64,000 nt of DNA, taken from Gaeumannomyces sp. JS-464 (lineage: Eukaryota > Ascomycota > Sordariomycetes > Magnaporthales > Magnaporthaceae). Positions 1-13,000 of this stretch are shown here, piece by piece (the stretch's first letter is position 1; every line of letters starts with the position of its first letter). The DNA lies in the NCBI GenBank assembly GCA_002197995.1, contig NGZR01000006.1, forward strand, positions 682,001 to 746,000. Direction: 5' to 3'. Position numbers and translations under genes: made by a program. A model generated the notes under the pieces. It saw nothing but the letters and a program-made list of their open reading frames with translations, ran no database searches and was not told the DNA's origin.

Positions 1-803
1 AAACAATTACTTCCTTTTTAGCTAAAGTTAACGTCCGGTTATTAATAGTCTTATCGGCTTTAGTAGCTTTTCCAGCCATTTTATGCTGCAACGTTAAACG
101 TGGCACATGGAACTGCATTGCAAGCTTTTAAATGCTTAATTTTAATATTATTCGCTTCGCTTCAATTGCGAAAATAATTCGGCATTCGACAGCTAAAACC
201 GCTATTATTATTGCGCGAAAAAACACGTTGTGAAATTGGGGTGGTAAGTGCCGAGAAAAAATGGCTCGCTAGTAATGTAACTCGCTAAGTAATAATTTAC
301 GTTAATTATTTAAATTCTCAAATTTTTTTATACTAAATTAGGCGAATGCACGGCCGTGCACAAACGTTTTTATAGGCGTTTTAAATGGCCCGTGTAGTGA
401 TAATTTACGTTAGCCTAACCAATTAATTAATGTTGTTATATAACGAAAAAGACATCCATCGAGGTAATTAAATATCTGCTAATAGGTGTAATAAAAGGGC
501 AAAGCCAGCTTAAAAGGTTAATTTTTATTGTACGATAATCTTTTTAAAAGCTTAAAAGATGCTTAAAAAGCAGGATTTACCGAAAAGTTTATAGCCGAAT
601 GGCCCGTGCTATAAAAACGCGGAGTGGCCCGTGCGAAGTGCGTATTTACAAAGTACACAAAGTTTTTGGCTTTTAATATCGGGCATTTAAAACTTTCGGG
701 CTTTTATGCAAAACTTCGGCCTTTGTCGGCCTATATAAAGGTCCGATAAGGGTTTAATGCGGGGCCTATCCGAAGGTTTCGTGTAATATAAGGTTATTAA
801 GTT
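1..803. other. AT-rich flank outside the MULE, with relic transposon ends
   Basis: No gene is visible. Two places resemble the right terminus of the Fot1-like elements found elsewhere in this window (...GTGGTAAACCACGT-TA) after C-to-T decay: about 265-305, ending AATTTACGTTA, and 386-413, which begins GGCCCGTG and ends AATTTACGTTA. GGCCCGTG recurs near 601 and 627, and a perfect 14-bp palindrome TGCACGGCCGTGCA lies at 347-360. These look like overlapping remnants of small inverted-repeat elements, but no complete element can be delimited. Confidence 0.35.
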
Positions 804-812
804 CATTTTAAA
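804..812. repeat. Left 9-bp target-site duplication of the MULE
   Basis: CATTTTAAA lies immediately outside the left terminal inverted repeat and recurs at 31131-31139 immediately outside the right one. Nine base pairs is the usual duplication length of Mutator-like elements. One extra A between this copy and the inverted repeat leaves the exact edge uncertain by one base. Confidence 0.7.
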
Positions 813-862
813 AAGGCTATATCCCCGCACTCCTTTTTTTGCTAATAGCACTTACTTTTACC
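813..862. repeat. Left terminal inverted repeat of the MULE
   Basis: AAGGCTATATCCCCGCACTCC, then a T run, then GCTAATAGCACTTAC. It is the inverse of 31085-31130, with mostly transition differences. Homology fades after about 45-50 bp. Confidence 0.75.
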
Positions 863-1199
863 CCGATATCGGCCGGCATGTTTTTTTTTATAACGCACTT
901 ATATAAACGAACACGGGTTTTAATGCACGGATAAAGCAAATAAAAGGGAGGTATTAAATTAAAAATTATTGCCAAATGTAAAAAAGCAGTAAATTATTAA
1001 AAACCCGGTGTTAAACCGCTAAATTGCCTAGGAAAAGTGCAAAGGCACGGCGTTAAAGCCGCCTATTTAAGGCTATAAAATTGTTTAAAAACTCGCAAAA
1101 GGATTAATAAACTCCTTTAAAAACGGCGCAGCCGCTCGCGGCGTTGTAAAAACCTTTTTGGCCGGCGTTAAAAGCAAAAAAGTGCTTAACTTTACCACT
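863..1199. other. MULE 3' non-coding region
   Basis: AT-rich, RIP-affected sequence between the left inverted repeat and the recognisable transposase C-terminus. No domain was recognised in either strand. Confidence 0.4.
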
Positions 1200-2128
1200 T
1201 AAACCTCGTCGGCCGAGTTCCTCTCTTGCAAAAAAAGGCCCGTTCATATTAAAAGTAATCCCGTTTGGCATTTGCACGGATACCGGTACGGGTGCTGCAA
1301 CGAGGCCTTGTTGCCAGCCGTTTTAGGGTTTCGTTAAAAGGTCCCTGCTTTAAAAAACGCCCTTTTTTCGTGCCTATTAGATCCAAATCTCGAAGAAAAG
1401 GATCCTCCGCGTCCCGGCGACCTTCCCGCAGTTAAAACGGGTGCATAAAAGTTAATTACAAGCCCGGAAAGTTGGGATTTTCGCGTTAGGCTTTATGTAA
1501 ATCTAAAAGCTCGTAAGCGCACGGCAGGCCGTACTGTTTACGCGTGGCGCCCGTGCAAAAAGTAGGGCTAAGCCTTCGGGATACGCCGGGAAAGGAACGT
1601 CGCTAACGCTTTATTTCGTATTTGCTCGAGGGTCTTAAGGCATTAAAAAAAGGCCTGCAAAGGTAACCCCTTGCCCAAGTGCGGCCGGTATATTCCTACC
1701 GGATTTTAGCCCGGAGGCCTGTTTACAGCCTTTAAAAGCAGCAATCCGGTGTAAGGTTTGTTAAAAGGTAGCCTTTTCGAATTATTGCAGCGTTAATTTC
1801 GCAAATAGCCCGTACGTTTTAAAAGAGCCGTGGTTCGATTTCGAGGGCGCCGTGTTAAAAACCCGTAATTAGGGTTATATTTAATATAGGAATAAGCCTA
1901 TTACAGCCTCGTTAGTTAAAAGGATTGTTAAAAGTAGTTTAATAAGGACTTTTACTCGTAAAACACGCTTTAAAAGCGCCCTAAGCCTGCTTATAAGTTT
2001 CGCGAGTTGCTGCATAAACGACGTGCTTTTAAAAGGCAAAAAGCCGGTCCGGTTATAAAAAACGTCGCGAGGGAAGTGTTAATACTTATCGAGGTTTTTT
2101 ATCGCTTTAACGATTTGGTAACTGTCGG
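1200..2128 (-). pseudogene. MULE transposase, C-terminal part (SWIM zinc finger)
   Basis: This is the C-terminal portion of a Mutator-family transposase, reading right to left. Around 1500-1560 the minus strand reads CTGATRKQYGLPCAYEL. It matches the SWIM zinc-binding pattern CxC...CxH that ends MULE transposases (usual form ...YGLPCAH), with the His changed to Tyr as expected from CAC to TAC. Just downstream, a decayed HPFW-like stretch and LREGRRDAEDPFLRDLDL are readable. In-frame stops (TAG/TAA at former Trp or Gln codons) are scattered through it. The gene was cut by element A: its upstream coding part resumes at 17231. It is not functional. The family assignment is firmer than the exact end points. 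Confidence 0.65.
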
Positions 2129-2133
2129 TTAAA

Positions 2134-2587
2134 TGTTACAAGTAGGGGTTTGCTTTTAAAGTAAAGCACTTCGGGGGTGGAAAGGATAATATCGTTATTG
2201 CTAGCTAATAAAGGAACACGTAACTTAAAAGGACAATTTAATTGCTTGCTTTAAAAAATGCTTAAAAGCTAACTTAAATTAACTAATGCCGAAGCTTTAA
2301 TTTAAACTACTTAGCACAGTAAAAAACCCATCCTTTATATACACGCTATTTTATCTTAATAGTTTTTTAAATTTGTTGCTTTGCTTATAAATTTAAAAAT
2401 CCTTTTAAATTTATAACTTTGCTTACAAATCCAAAAATCCTTTTAAATTTATGGCTTTGCCCACAAATTTAAAAATCCAAGCTTAAATAAACTTGTTACG
2501 TAATTCCGCAAGTTTACGCGCGGGGCAAAAGCATTACCCGGGGCCCCTCCCGCTTTGATTCCTAAGGCTTGCATACTGGCTGTAACA
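2134..2587 (-). repeat. LTR of element A (left copy, 3' LTR)
   Basis: Starts TGTTACAAGTA and ends ...CTGTAACA, the family's inverted terminal form. Length is 454 bp. It contains three copies of a roughly 36-bp AT-rich unit (AAATTTATRRCTTTGCYYAC...) at about 2365-2480. The partner LTR has two copies. Confidence 0.88.
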
Positions 2588-3278
2588 TTAGGTCCCCTTT
2601 TTAAGCCAAATCCCTTTAGCCATTTCTTGCTGCCCCGCTTTCGTTAATTGGTAAGTACTTTCCTTTTTTACCATTTCCCGTTCTTTTTTAGCTAACGAAA
2701 TGTCCGGCCGGGTGCGAAAACGTCTTTTTGCGAAAAAAACCCTTTAGCGTAAAAATTTACTTGCTTAAATTCTTTTTTTTGCTATTAAAATGCCTTTTTG
2801 CTTTTTTTATTACGAGGTTTTAAAACGCGAAAAGTGTAAAGCCTTTTTTTAAAACTCCTTTCAGTGCGTAAAATGCTTTGGTTAAAACCGTATAAATTGC
2901 GACATTTTAAGTTTTTCGCTTAAACAACTTCGTTTTATCGGTTTTTAATACTAATAAATAAAAGCGGAAATTAAAACGATAAAAAAAAGCGCCGCGCTTT
3001 AAATAACAAACTCGAGCGTTTGCGAAAACAAAAAAAATGTGGTTTAAAAAGAAAATGCGCGCGTTTTAACGCGGTATTAACGCTATAAAGGAATTAAAGT
3101 GTATTAAACGGGAGGAAGCCGACCGGGAGGCCCGTTAAGCTGCTTTACAGCTTAAGCCATTCGTAGCTTTTGTCGTTTCCCCCGACTGGTAAACATTTAA
3201 AGTTAATTTTAACCTAAACCTATTTGCTTTTTTTAACCGCGGTAAGTCGTAATTCTTTTAATAATTTCTTTAAATTTT
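2588..3278. other. Element A 3' non-coding region
   Basis: AT-rich sequence between the 3' LTR and the tRNA-like motif. The part next to the LTR is colinear with 46246-46939 in element E. It holds only short, stop-ridden frames. Confidence 0.5.
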
Positions 3279-3342
3279 ATAGCGTATTAAGTATAGCTTT
3301 AGTTTTCCTACCGAGGTTTCGAGTTCGAATCCCGGCATACTA
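3279..3342 (+). other. tRNA-like motif (A-box and B-box-like), element A copy
   Basis: Reads TAGCGTATTAAG ... CCGAGG ... GAGTTCGAATCCCGGCA. GTTCGAATC matches the tRNA T-arm (pol III B box), and the 5' part resembles a D-arm A box. It runs antisense to gag-pol, directly beyond the chromodomain. It has no matching 5' acceptor strand, so it is not a functional tRNA by eye. The same motif occurs at the equivalent place in B, E and F. Confidence 0.5.
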
Positions 3343-3439
3343 TTATTAGGAACCCAATTGTTAAGTTTCGCCGATTAGTTTTCTAATTATTTTTGCTTTT
3401 GCTAACCTTTTTATAAGTGCTTTTACCGGTATTTCGCTA

Positions 3440-6400
3440 ACGCTTTTTAGCAATTTATAAAGTTAATTCCTTTTTCCTACGTGTTTTTCTCGTGGCCGTA
3501 CCTTTTCCACTTAATTAAGTACTTTTTAGGCCTATTTTTAACTTATACTTTTATTTTAAGTTAATTTTTATTAACTCTTTGCTTTTAAAGCCCGGTAGCG
3601 CTAATTCGAATAGGGAAATATAAAAAACCGGGTGGGATTTTATAATTAGCGGTAATCGGAATGTATAATTTACGTTTAAAACTTTTTTTAATATTTTAAA
3701 CGGGTTTAGTTTTTTATAGTTTAATTTATCGCTGGGTCGTTTCGTTTTAATATTTCGTTAAAAAAGATAAACGTTATCCCTTTTTTTAAAAGTCGGTTTT
3801 TTAATCCTTTTTTATTTGCTTTAATAGCTATATAATACCGTAACTTTTTTAACTTTACTTAAAGGTGTTTATATAATTTAATAAGCTTTATTACTTATAT
3901 TTCCGCCGTTAAAGCATGCTTTCCTATTTTAGGTTTTTAATACGCCGTGGGCGTAAACCCGTAGTTCGCATAAAACGGTATAATTCCTATGCTTTTATAA
4001 ATTAAATTATTATAAACGAATTAAACCATAAGAAATAATTATACCTAATCGTTTTATTTATAATTAACGTAATAACGTAAATACTGCTTTATGGTTTAAT
4101 TCGTCCGCTTTATTTATCCATTTATTTAAAAGTAGTAAGCTATTAATAAAAAGTGCTTCGCTTTTAACCTATTCGTAAGCCCTTTTTAAAATTTGCTTAT
4201 AAACAGCTTATTTTTATTTGTAATTAAACGGTTCGGCGTGCCGTGTTCCGCTGCCACGTGTTTAATAAAAACATACGTTAACTTCGTAACGTCGCTGTTT
4301 TCCTTATATGGTAAAAATAAAGCAGATTTAAAAACTTATTTATTATTATTAATACGCTATCGTATTTAACTTTAATTAACGGTTTTTTAAATTAGGAAAG
4401 CTTAATAATAAAATTTATAGTAACTTTTTGCCACGCCTCGCTTAATGCTAATAATGGTTGTAAAAACCTATAAGGTTTATACTTACTAGCTTTATTTTTA
4501 GCACAGTTTTCGCAATTTTTTATTGCGTTTTATATTTCGGCTTAAGTTTTTACGAACCCGTAATATTATTATAACCGTTTCCACGTTTTTTTTACGTTTT
4601 AATAGCTATATGCCAATTAGTTATAAACTTATTAAATTTTTTTTAAGGTTTAAACTTTTCCCTACCAGATTATTTTAACGAATATCTTTTATATCGAAAC
4701 TAAAAATCCGTTTGGTTTTTCCGTTAGGATTACTCGTATTTTTTTAAATATTGCGACTTAATGGTTCGGTCGTTAGCTTAAAGCATCCGCCCGGCCGTTT
4801 TTCGACCTTTTCCGGTATTTAATTCGAACGTTGTAATTTTGCAAAAATTTATTTCAACGAACTTATCATTTATTTAAGTTTGTACTAATAGTAAAATGTG
4901 TTAAGTTTTTATAATCCGTATATATTATAACCTAATATTTCGCTTTGTAAAAGTATGGCTGCCACTTTTTAAACGCTCGGACAATTGCCAAAAATTCCTT
5001 ATTATAAATTTCGTAATTTAATTTAGGTTTATTTAACTTTTGCGAAAAAAACGCGTAAAAATGCAACCGTTTTTAATCGTTTCGTTATTCGAGTTAACCA
5101 CCGATCGCGTAATTTAAATCGTTAATTTTAACTTCGAAAGGTTTTTTTAAGTTTAAAAATGCTAACATTAGTTTTTTTAACACGGCGTTTCGTAATTACT
5201 TAAAAACCTTTTATTTTTATTTTCCTTAATAAAACTAGTGGTTATTTTTAGTAAAATTCCTAAATAATATAACGATTTTGCTGTAATTGCGGATAAACCG
5301 TTTATAAAAGTTTAAAAATCCTAAAAACTTTCGTATTTTCGTAACGTTTTTAAATATAAGCCACTTTTTAACTTTTTTAACTTTTTTAGGATGTATACAA
5401 ACTTATTTAAATATAATTACGAATTTTAAAAAAGCGACTTTTTATAAATGCTATTAGCACTTTTTTGGTTTAACGAAAAACTTTGTATTAAGCAGCTTTT
5501 AAAGCATTTTATATACGTATTATTTATGCTTTTTTATCGTTTTCGAAAAAATTAAAATATCGTTTAAATACGCGAGGATAAAAATGTCGAAATATTTGTG
5601 TAATATATGGTTAATTATTTTTTGGAACGTAATTAATGCATTAGTAAACCTAAAACTTATTATTAAAAATTCGTAGCATTTAAACTTTATTTTAAAAACC
5701 GTAAACCATTTTTGGCTTTTTTTAATCCGTATTAAATTATAAACTTTCCGTAAATTTAAAGCCGTAAAATACTAAGCTTTTCCGAATTTATCGCGTAGCT
5801 TATTAATAAAAAGTAAAAAATATCGATTTTTAATAATAGTTTTATTTAGCGGTTAATAATCGATGCATATTCGCTTCGTCTTGTTTTTTTTTATAAAATC
5901 CCGTATTTTATTAAAAAATTAAAAGGTTTAATATACCCCTTTCGAAGGTTTTTTTCCAGCTGCTTTTTTAGCACTTTTTATTACCGAAAGCTAAGTTAAT
6001 ATAGCTTTTAATATTTAACTTACGTTGTTAGTTTAAACTTTATTTCGAAATCGAACGGTTTATATTTGGGAAGCACCGTTTTTAGTTTTTTTTTAAACAA
6101 TTTTTCGTATTTGTAATATTTTTTTAAAACATTTGCAAGCCGTTTTTTAATATTAATTTAATCGTTTTAATCGCTTTCCATTTTAAATAATCGTATATTC
6201 GTTAATGCTAAATGCAAAAATAAACCGTTAAATTTTATTACCGCTATAACCTTCCTTTTTTACTTCCTATATTTACGGTTTAAGCTTTATAATTAATAAA
6301 CCGTTTTAATTATTCGTAGCTTTTTTTATTAAATTTAGCTGTTAATTTAATTTATTCGTAAATTATGTTTCGTAAACTAAAAGATTCCGAAAATTACATT

Positions 6401-9360
6401 TCCTTTTTATATTTAGCTTATTTAATATAATAGTAACCTTTTTTTACTTCAGGTGCGTAATATTATTGGCTGTGTTTTTTGGTTAATTTATTTTTTATTA
6501 TAAACGACGGGTATTTTTTCGACCGTTTTTAATTAGTACGGTTAATGTTTCCGTTTTGTGGGAATTTTATACCGTTTAACCGTTTATAGCGATACGTAAT
6601 CGCTTTATATTTCGCAATCGATTATTATTTTAACTTGTTTCTTTTAGTATTTTATTTGGAATGTTAATACAGCAAAGTAATAAAAGTTTGTTTTAATCGG
6701 TTAATGCATTATAATAGCCCAGTAAAACACATAATTTGGAAATTAAATAAAATTAACCAAAATAAGTAATAATATTTTAAAACTTAAATATTTTAAATTT
6801 ATATGCATTTATTACATTAATAAATTTCTGTTATTAAATATCTTTTTAAGTTATAAAAAATGCGTATAAATATTAAAAACTTAAATTTCTTATTTCGCAG
6901 TGTACTTTTTTGCAAGGAATTTTAAATACGCATTATGTATTTTTTAAATTTTCACTTTTCCCACTTATTTTACGCTGCACACGCAATTCCAAATAGGATA
7001 AAAATATTATTTTAAACTACCATATATATAAAATTGTTTTGGTAATTTTATTTTTATTTTTATCATTTTATTTTTATTTATTTTGTATTTTTTAAAATGC
7101 GAGGTTTTGCCGTCGCATTATAAAGTTTAAATAAACTTTTATTACATTACTATAGGTTATACGGTTAATTCGATGTTATTATTGCGAAGGTTTTTATCGG
7201 GTTTTTTTTCACTTTATGCTTTCCGCTCGGGTGGTTTATTTAGTTTTTTAGTAAAAAGAACGAGTACCGTACGTTTATACTTTTATCCGGGTCGAACGGG
7301 ACGTACGCTTATGCAATCTTTTAATGCTAAATTTCCGCTTTTTATGCCATATGCTTTTTGCATTCCGCAATTTCGCATTTCCTTTAATTAAACGTCCTAA
7401 TAACACATAGCATTAAATGCCGTTTGCTAAGTGTAAAAATTGCGGTAAACTTACCGATTTAAATTAATTTTTACCGTAGCAATTGGAATGCTAAACGGGG
7501 TTTAACTTTAAGCTTACTTCCCATTTTCCGTGGAAAAAAATCGTATTTAAGCTTAGGTTGTAAATGGAATTTGCACTTTCCGTAAATACATTTTGCTTAA
7601 AAAAGGTGCAAATGTTTAAAATAATTTATATCGATATTAAAATGGTTTTTAAAGTTTAACGCAATTTATTTTAACTCGCTTACGTTGTTAAACCTGTAAT
7701 TAGCATGTTTAACCTTTTGTTAGTTATTAAACTATAATAAAAGTTAGCCGTTATTTTCGTTTACCGGAATGGCGTAATATAACGGTTTATCGGGGTATTT
7801 TAAAACCTTAACGTTTTAAAAACATTTCGAAACGTTAAAAGGCATAAAAGCACGCTAATCCTTTTAATTTGCTTAACTTTTTCGAATTATAAGTATAAAA
7901 GTTACACCGTTCGAGCCCTTTGCTCGTTTTTAAAACTCGGTTATTTAAAGTTTTAACCGTTTTGGTTTATTTTAACGTCGGTATCGAAATTTTCAAGTTC
8001 GCGGAAAAGGTAAGTTAATTTAAAAGCTTTTTTTTTATTAAACCACGTCCTTTTTTATATTACTTATTAAAACCGCTTTTTTTTAAACCCCGCGAAAAGC
8101 GGCGTCGTTTTCTTTTTCCAAATTCGTAAGCCCGGAAACGACGCGTTATTCGCTTTCGCTATTATATTTCAACCTCGTAATTTTAAATATGCAAACGTTT
8201 CGAGGTTTTCGAAAGTACTATCCGGTAGCCTTTTTATCGAATTAATATATAGCATATAATTCGTCGTAGCAATTTATTTAACTAAACGTTAACCCGAAGC
8301 ACGACCTTTTTAGTATTAAATTTTTTTGCATTCGTTAAAAGCAAGCCATTTAGCGGTTATTATTTTACTAAAAGCAATTTGCTTTAATATGGCCTATTTA
8401 TTTACATTTAAAACATTTTTCGTTTTTCGAATTTTGCTTTTACTTTTTTTATTACCTTTATTATTAGTAAACGGTTTGCGCATTAAGGTTTATAAGGTTT
8501 AAATGCGTTTTATAAACCGTAATAAGTTATTATTTAGCCTTTTTTAGTTAGCTTTATTATTTATACCGCATTTTTAAAACCATTTTTTTTCTTTTTTATT
8601 ATCGTTCGTACAATTGGTTGTTAATATAAACCGCGTTTCGAACGTAATCCGGAAAAAACTCGGGGTGATTTTGCTTTACGAGTTTATTTTTTACGTTTTC
8701 GCGTAACCCGTTATAAAAATGCAGTATTAACGTAACGTCGCTCCAGTTAAACTTAATGCCAATCCGTTAAAAGTTCGCGGCGTATTTAATTGCGGGCTTT
8801 TGCTATTTAAAACCCTGCAGGTTTTTTTTTGCGATTCGAGTTTCGTTAATTATATTAAACACTTTTCCGACCTTTTTTTCGAAAGTTTCGAAATTAAAGA
8901 AAATAATTTTAATTGTTTTTAATTACTTTTATTTTTTTTAAAATAATTGCTTTAAATCGATTAAAACCATTTTTTTATTTTACCGTTTAATTTAATAATA
9001 GCGTAAATAACTTTTTTTTTTCGCTTACGAATTGCTATTTGTAAAATTTAAAATAGCTTTTGCATTCGGTAAAAAACGTTTTAAATTTGCCGTTTTCCTT
9101 TTTGTAAAATTTTAAAAACGGGAATTTGTACGCTCGAACTGCGATAAGTGCTTCGAAAGATATTAATTTCGTAAAAAGTTGCTTTATTTCGGTTTAACTT
9201 TTAGCGATTTCGTTCGTTATAAGCTTAAAAAGGCTGGCCGTATTAGCGGTTTCGTTAAAGTCGTATTTAACACCGTTATAAGTGAAAACCGTGGTTTTTT
9301 CCTTTTTAAGCTTTTTATTACTGCTCGTTATAATTGTATTATTTTTCTTTTTAACGAAGT
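3440..9360 (-). pseudogene. Element A gag-pol (chromovirus), RIP-inactivated
   Basis: This encoded the gag capsid and the pol polyprotein used for reverse transcription and integration. Reading right to left the order is: gag (about 9300-8430), a CCHC zinc knuckle near 8370-8420, protease, then after the MITE insertion the reverse transcriptase, RNase H (about 5150), integrase (about 4700-3900) and a C-terminal chromodomain (about 3445-3565). The RT catalytic box is YLND instead of YLDD at 5559-5570. Many stops fall at former Trp/Gln codons. Order RT-RNaseH-INT plus chromodomain identifies a Ty3/gypsy chromovirus. The start codon is not recoverable. Confidence 0.8.
6670..7152. mobile_element. 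483-bp Tc1/mariner-type MITE inside element A
   Basis: Element E has the uninterrupted site at 53771 (AATGTTAATAGGTTG). In A the same sequence is split by 483 bp flanked by TA (6668-6669 and 7153-7154). The left end CAGCAAAGTAATAAAAGTTT and the inverse of the right end TAGTAATGTAATAAAAGTTT match each other. They also match the right end of the autonomous Tc1/mariner copy at 44041-45446 (CAGTATTGTGACAAAAGTTT). The interior is AT-rich and non-coding, so this is a non-autonomous derivative. Confidence 0.82.
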
Positions 9361-9381
9361 ACTAAATATAATTAATTAAAA

Positions 9382-9568
9382 TGTTACAATTAAAGGTTTG
9401 CTTTTAAAATAAAGCATTTCGAGCGTAAAAAGGATAATATCGTTATTACTAGCTAATAAAAAAACACGTAATTTAAAAGGACAATTTAATTGCTTGCTTT
9501 AAAAAAATGCTTAAAAGTTAACTTAAGTTAACTAATGCTAAAGTTTTAATTTAAATTACTTAAAATAA
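9382..9568 (-). repeat. LTR of element A (right copy, 5' LTR), first part
   Basis: Starts TGTTACAATTAAAGG and breaks off at ...TTAAATTACTTAAAATAA, where element B begins. The remainder resumes at 16996. Together the two parts make about 417 bp. Confidence 0.85.
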
Positions 9569-9995
9569 TGTTACAACCAGCATGCAAACCTTAGGACAGC
9601 AAAACGGGAAGGGCTTTAAATAATGCTTTTGCCCCGCACTTAGTTACGTAAAGTTACGTAATTATAGCTGGATTTTTAAATTTGTATTAAAAAAACCACA
9701 AATTTACAAAGCCAAAAGGTTTTTTAAATTTATATTAAAAGGATTACAAATTTACAAATTTAAAAATTACTAAGGTAAAAACAACGTATATATAAAAAAT
9801 AGGTTTTTTTTATTTTAAGTAGTTTTTAATTAAAGCTTTAACATTAGTTACTTTAAGTTAGCTTTTAAGCATTTTTTAAAGCAAATAATTAAATTATCCT
9901 TTTAAATTACGTATTTTTTATTTACCATTACTAGCGATATTATCCTTTCCACTTTCGCAATGCCTTATTTTAAAAGCAAACCTTTAATTATAACA
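9569..9995 (+). repeat. 5' LTR of element B
   Basis: TGTTACAACCAGCATGC...TTAATTATAACA, 427 bp, with two units of the internal AT-rich satellite. It is more RIP-damaged than the 3' copy. Confidence 0.88.
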
Positions 9996-10035
9996 TTTTA
10001 ACTAATTTTATTTAATATTTTGTTAAAAAAAAGGA

Positions 10036-13000
10036 TAATGCAATTATAGCGAGTAATAAAAAGCTTAAAAAGGAAAAAACTACGGTTTTTACTTTTAACG
10101 GTATTAAGTACGATTTTAACGAAGCCGCTAATACGGCTAGCCTTTTTAAACTTATAGCGGATAAAATCGCTAAAAGCTTAGCTAAAGTAAACTAATTTAT
10201 TGCGAAGCTGGTATTTTTTAACGCATTTATCGCAATCCGAGCGTATAAATTCCCGTCCCCGGATTTTTACGAAAAGGAAAACGGCAAGTTTAAAACGTTT
10301 TTTACCAAATGCAAAAGCTATTTTAAATTTTACAAATAGCAATTTATAAGCGAAAAACAAAAAGTTACTTACGTTACTATTAAGCTAAACGGCAAAGTAA
10401 AAAAATGGTTTTAGCCGATTTAAAACGACTATTTTAAAAAATACGAAAATAGCTAAAAAGCTATTAAGCTTATTTTTGCTAATTTCGAAACCTTCCGAAA
10501 AAAGGTTGGAAAAGTGTTCGAAACGATCGACGAAACCCAAATCGCCGAAAGAAATTTCCTAGCTTTTAAATAACGAAAAGCTACGGCCAAATACGCCGCG
10601 AACTTTTAACGAATTAGCATTAAATTTAATTAAAACGACGCTACGCTAATATTGCATTTTTATAACGAATTGCGCGAAAACGTAAAAAACGAACTCGCAA
10701 AGCAAAACCGCTTTAAGTTTTTTACGAATTACGTTAAAAACGCGGTTTTTATTAGCGATAAATTGTAAAAACGATAATAAGAAAAAAAAGATATGGTTTT
10801 AAAAACGCGGTATAAAATAACAAAGCTAATTAAAAAAAGGCTAAATAGCAATTTATTACGGTTTACGAAACGCATTTAAGTTTTATAAATTTTAATGCGG
10901 GAGCCGTTTATTAGTAATAAAAGCAATAAAAAAACAAAAGCAAAACCCGAAAAACGGGAAATGCTTTAAGTATAGCTAAACCGGCCATATTAAAGCAAAT
11001 TGCTTTTAGCGGGATAATAACCGGCAAATAGCTAACTTTTAACGTACGCGGGAAAACTCGATATAAAAAGGATTATACTTCGGGTTAGCATTTAGCTAAA
11101 CTAGCTATTATAATAAATTATGCGCTGTATATTAGTCCGATAAATAAGCTACCAAATGGGATTTTTAAAACCTTTAAAACGTTTGCATATTTAAAATTAC
11201 GAAGCTTAAATACGATAATAAAAAAAAGTAGCGCGATGCTTTCGGAATTACGAGTTTAAAAGAAAAAAACGACGCCGTTTTTTATAAAACTTAAAAGGGA
11301 GTAATTTTAACAAACGGTTCGAAAAAAGGAAAAGCTCGAAAAAAGCTTTTAAGCTAAATACACCTTTTTTAAAAGTCGAAAAATTGTAATACTAACGCTA
11401 AAATAAATTAAAACAAATAAAACATTAAAACGACCGAATTTTAAAAACGAGCAAAAGGCTCGAACGGCGAAACTTTTATATTTATAGTTTATAAAAGCCA
11501 GCCACGCTGGAACAACCAGCGCGCTTTTACGCTATTCGACGTTTTGGAATGTTTTTAAAACGTTAAGGTTTTAAAATACCCCGATAGCTTGTTATATTAC
11601 GCTATTTTAACGGACGGAAATAACGGTTAACTTTTATCGTAGTTTAACGATTAATAAGAAGTTAAATACGTTAGTTACCGGTTTAACGACGTAAGCGAGT
11701 TAAAAAAGGCTACGTTAAAACCCGAAAACCACTTTAGCGTTAATAAAAACACTTTGGATATTTGTACCTTTTTAAGCAAAATGCATTTATAAAAAGTGCA
11801 AATTCCACTTATAACCTAAGTTTAAATACGATTTTTTCTTACGGAAAATAGGAAGCAAGTTTAAAGTTAAACCCCGTTTAGCATTTTAATTACCACGGTG
11901 GGAATTAGCCCGAATTGGCAAGTTTATTGCAATTTTTAAACTTAACGAGCGGTACCCGATATTATGTGTTACTAAAACGCTTAATTAAAAGAAATGCGAA
12001 ATTACGAAATGCAAAAAACATATAATATAAAAAGCGAAAGCCTAATATTAAGGAATTATATAAACGTATATCCCGTTTAACCCGGATAAAAAAACAAACC
12101 TACGGTACTCGTTTTTTTTACTAAAAAACTAAAAAAACCACGCAAATAAAAAGCACGGAATAAAAAAAGAAAAACCGATAAAAACTTTGGCGATAGCAAA
12201 ATTAAATTAACCGTACAACCTATTAACGTTTCGAATAAAATATTAAAAAAAAGGTTAAAATAATAATCGATTGCAAAATATAAAGCGATTACGTATCGCT
12301 ATAAGCGGTTAAACGGTATAAAATTCCTATTAAACGAAAGCATTAACCGTACTAATTAAAAACGGCTAAAAAAATACTTATCGTTTATAATAAAAAATAA
12401 ATCGACCGAAAAATATAACTAATAATATTACGCACTCGAAGCGGGGAAAACGTTACTATTATATTAAACGAGTTAAATATAAAAAAAAACGTGATTTTCG
12501 AAATCTTTTAGCTTAAAAAAAACAATTTACGAATAAATTGGGCTACCCGTTAAGTTTAATAAAAAAAGCTACGAATAATTAAAACGGTTTACCAATTACG
12601 AACTTTAAACCGTAAATATAAAAAGTAACGAAAAAAAGTTACGATAATAACAAACCTTAGCAGTTTACTTTCGCATTTAATATTGGCGAATATACGATTA
12701 TTTAAAATGGAAAACGATTAAAACGATTAAAATAATATTAAAAAACGGCTCGCGAATATTCCGGAAAAATACCACAAATACGAGAAATTGTTTTGGAAAA
12801 ATCTAAAAACGGCGTTTCCCGAATATAAATCGTTTAATTTTAAAATTAAATTTAAGCTAAATACGTAGCTTAAATATTAAAAGCTATATTAATTTAACTT
12901 TCGGCAGTAAAAAGTGCTAAAAAAACAGTTAAAAAAACCTAGGAAAAGGATATATTAAACCTTTCGATTTTTTAATAAGATATAAAATTTTATAAAAAAG

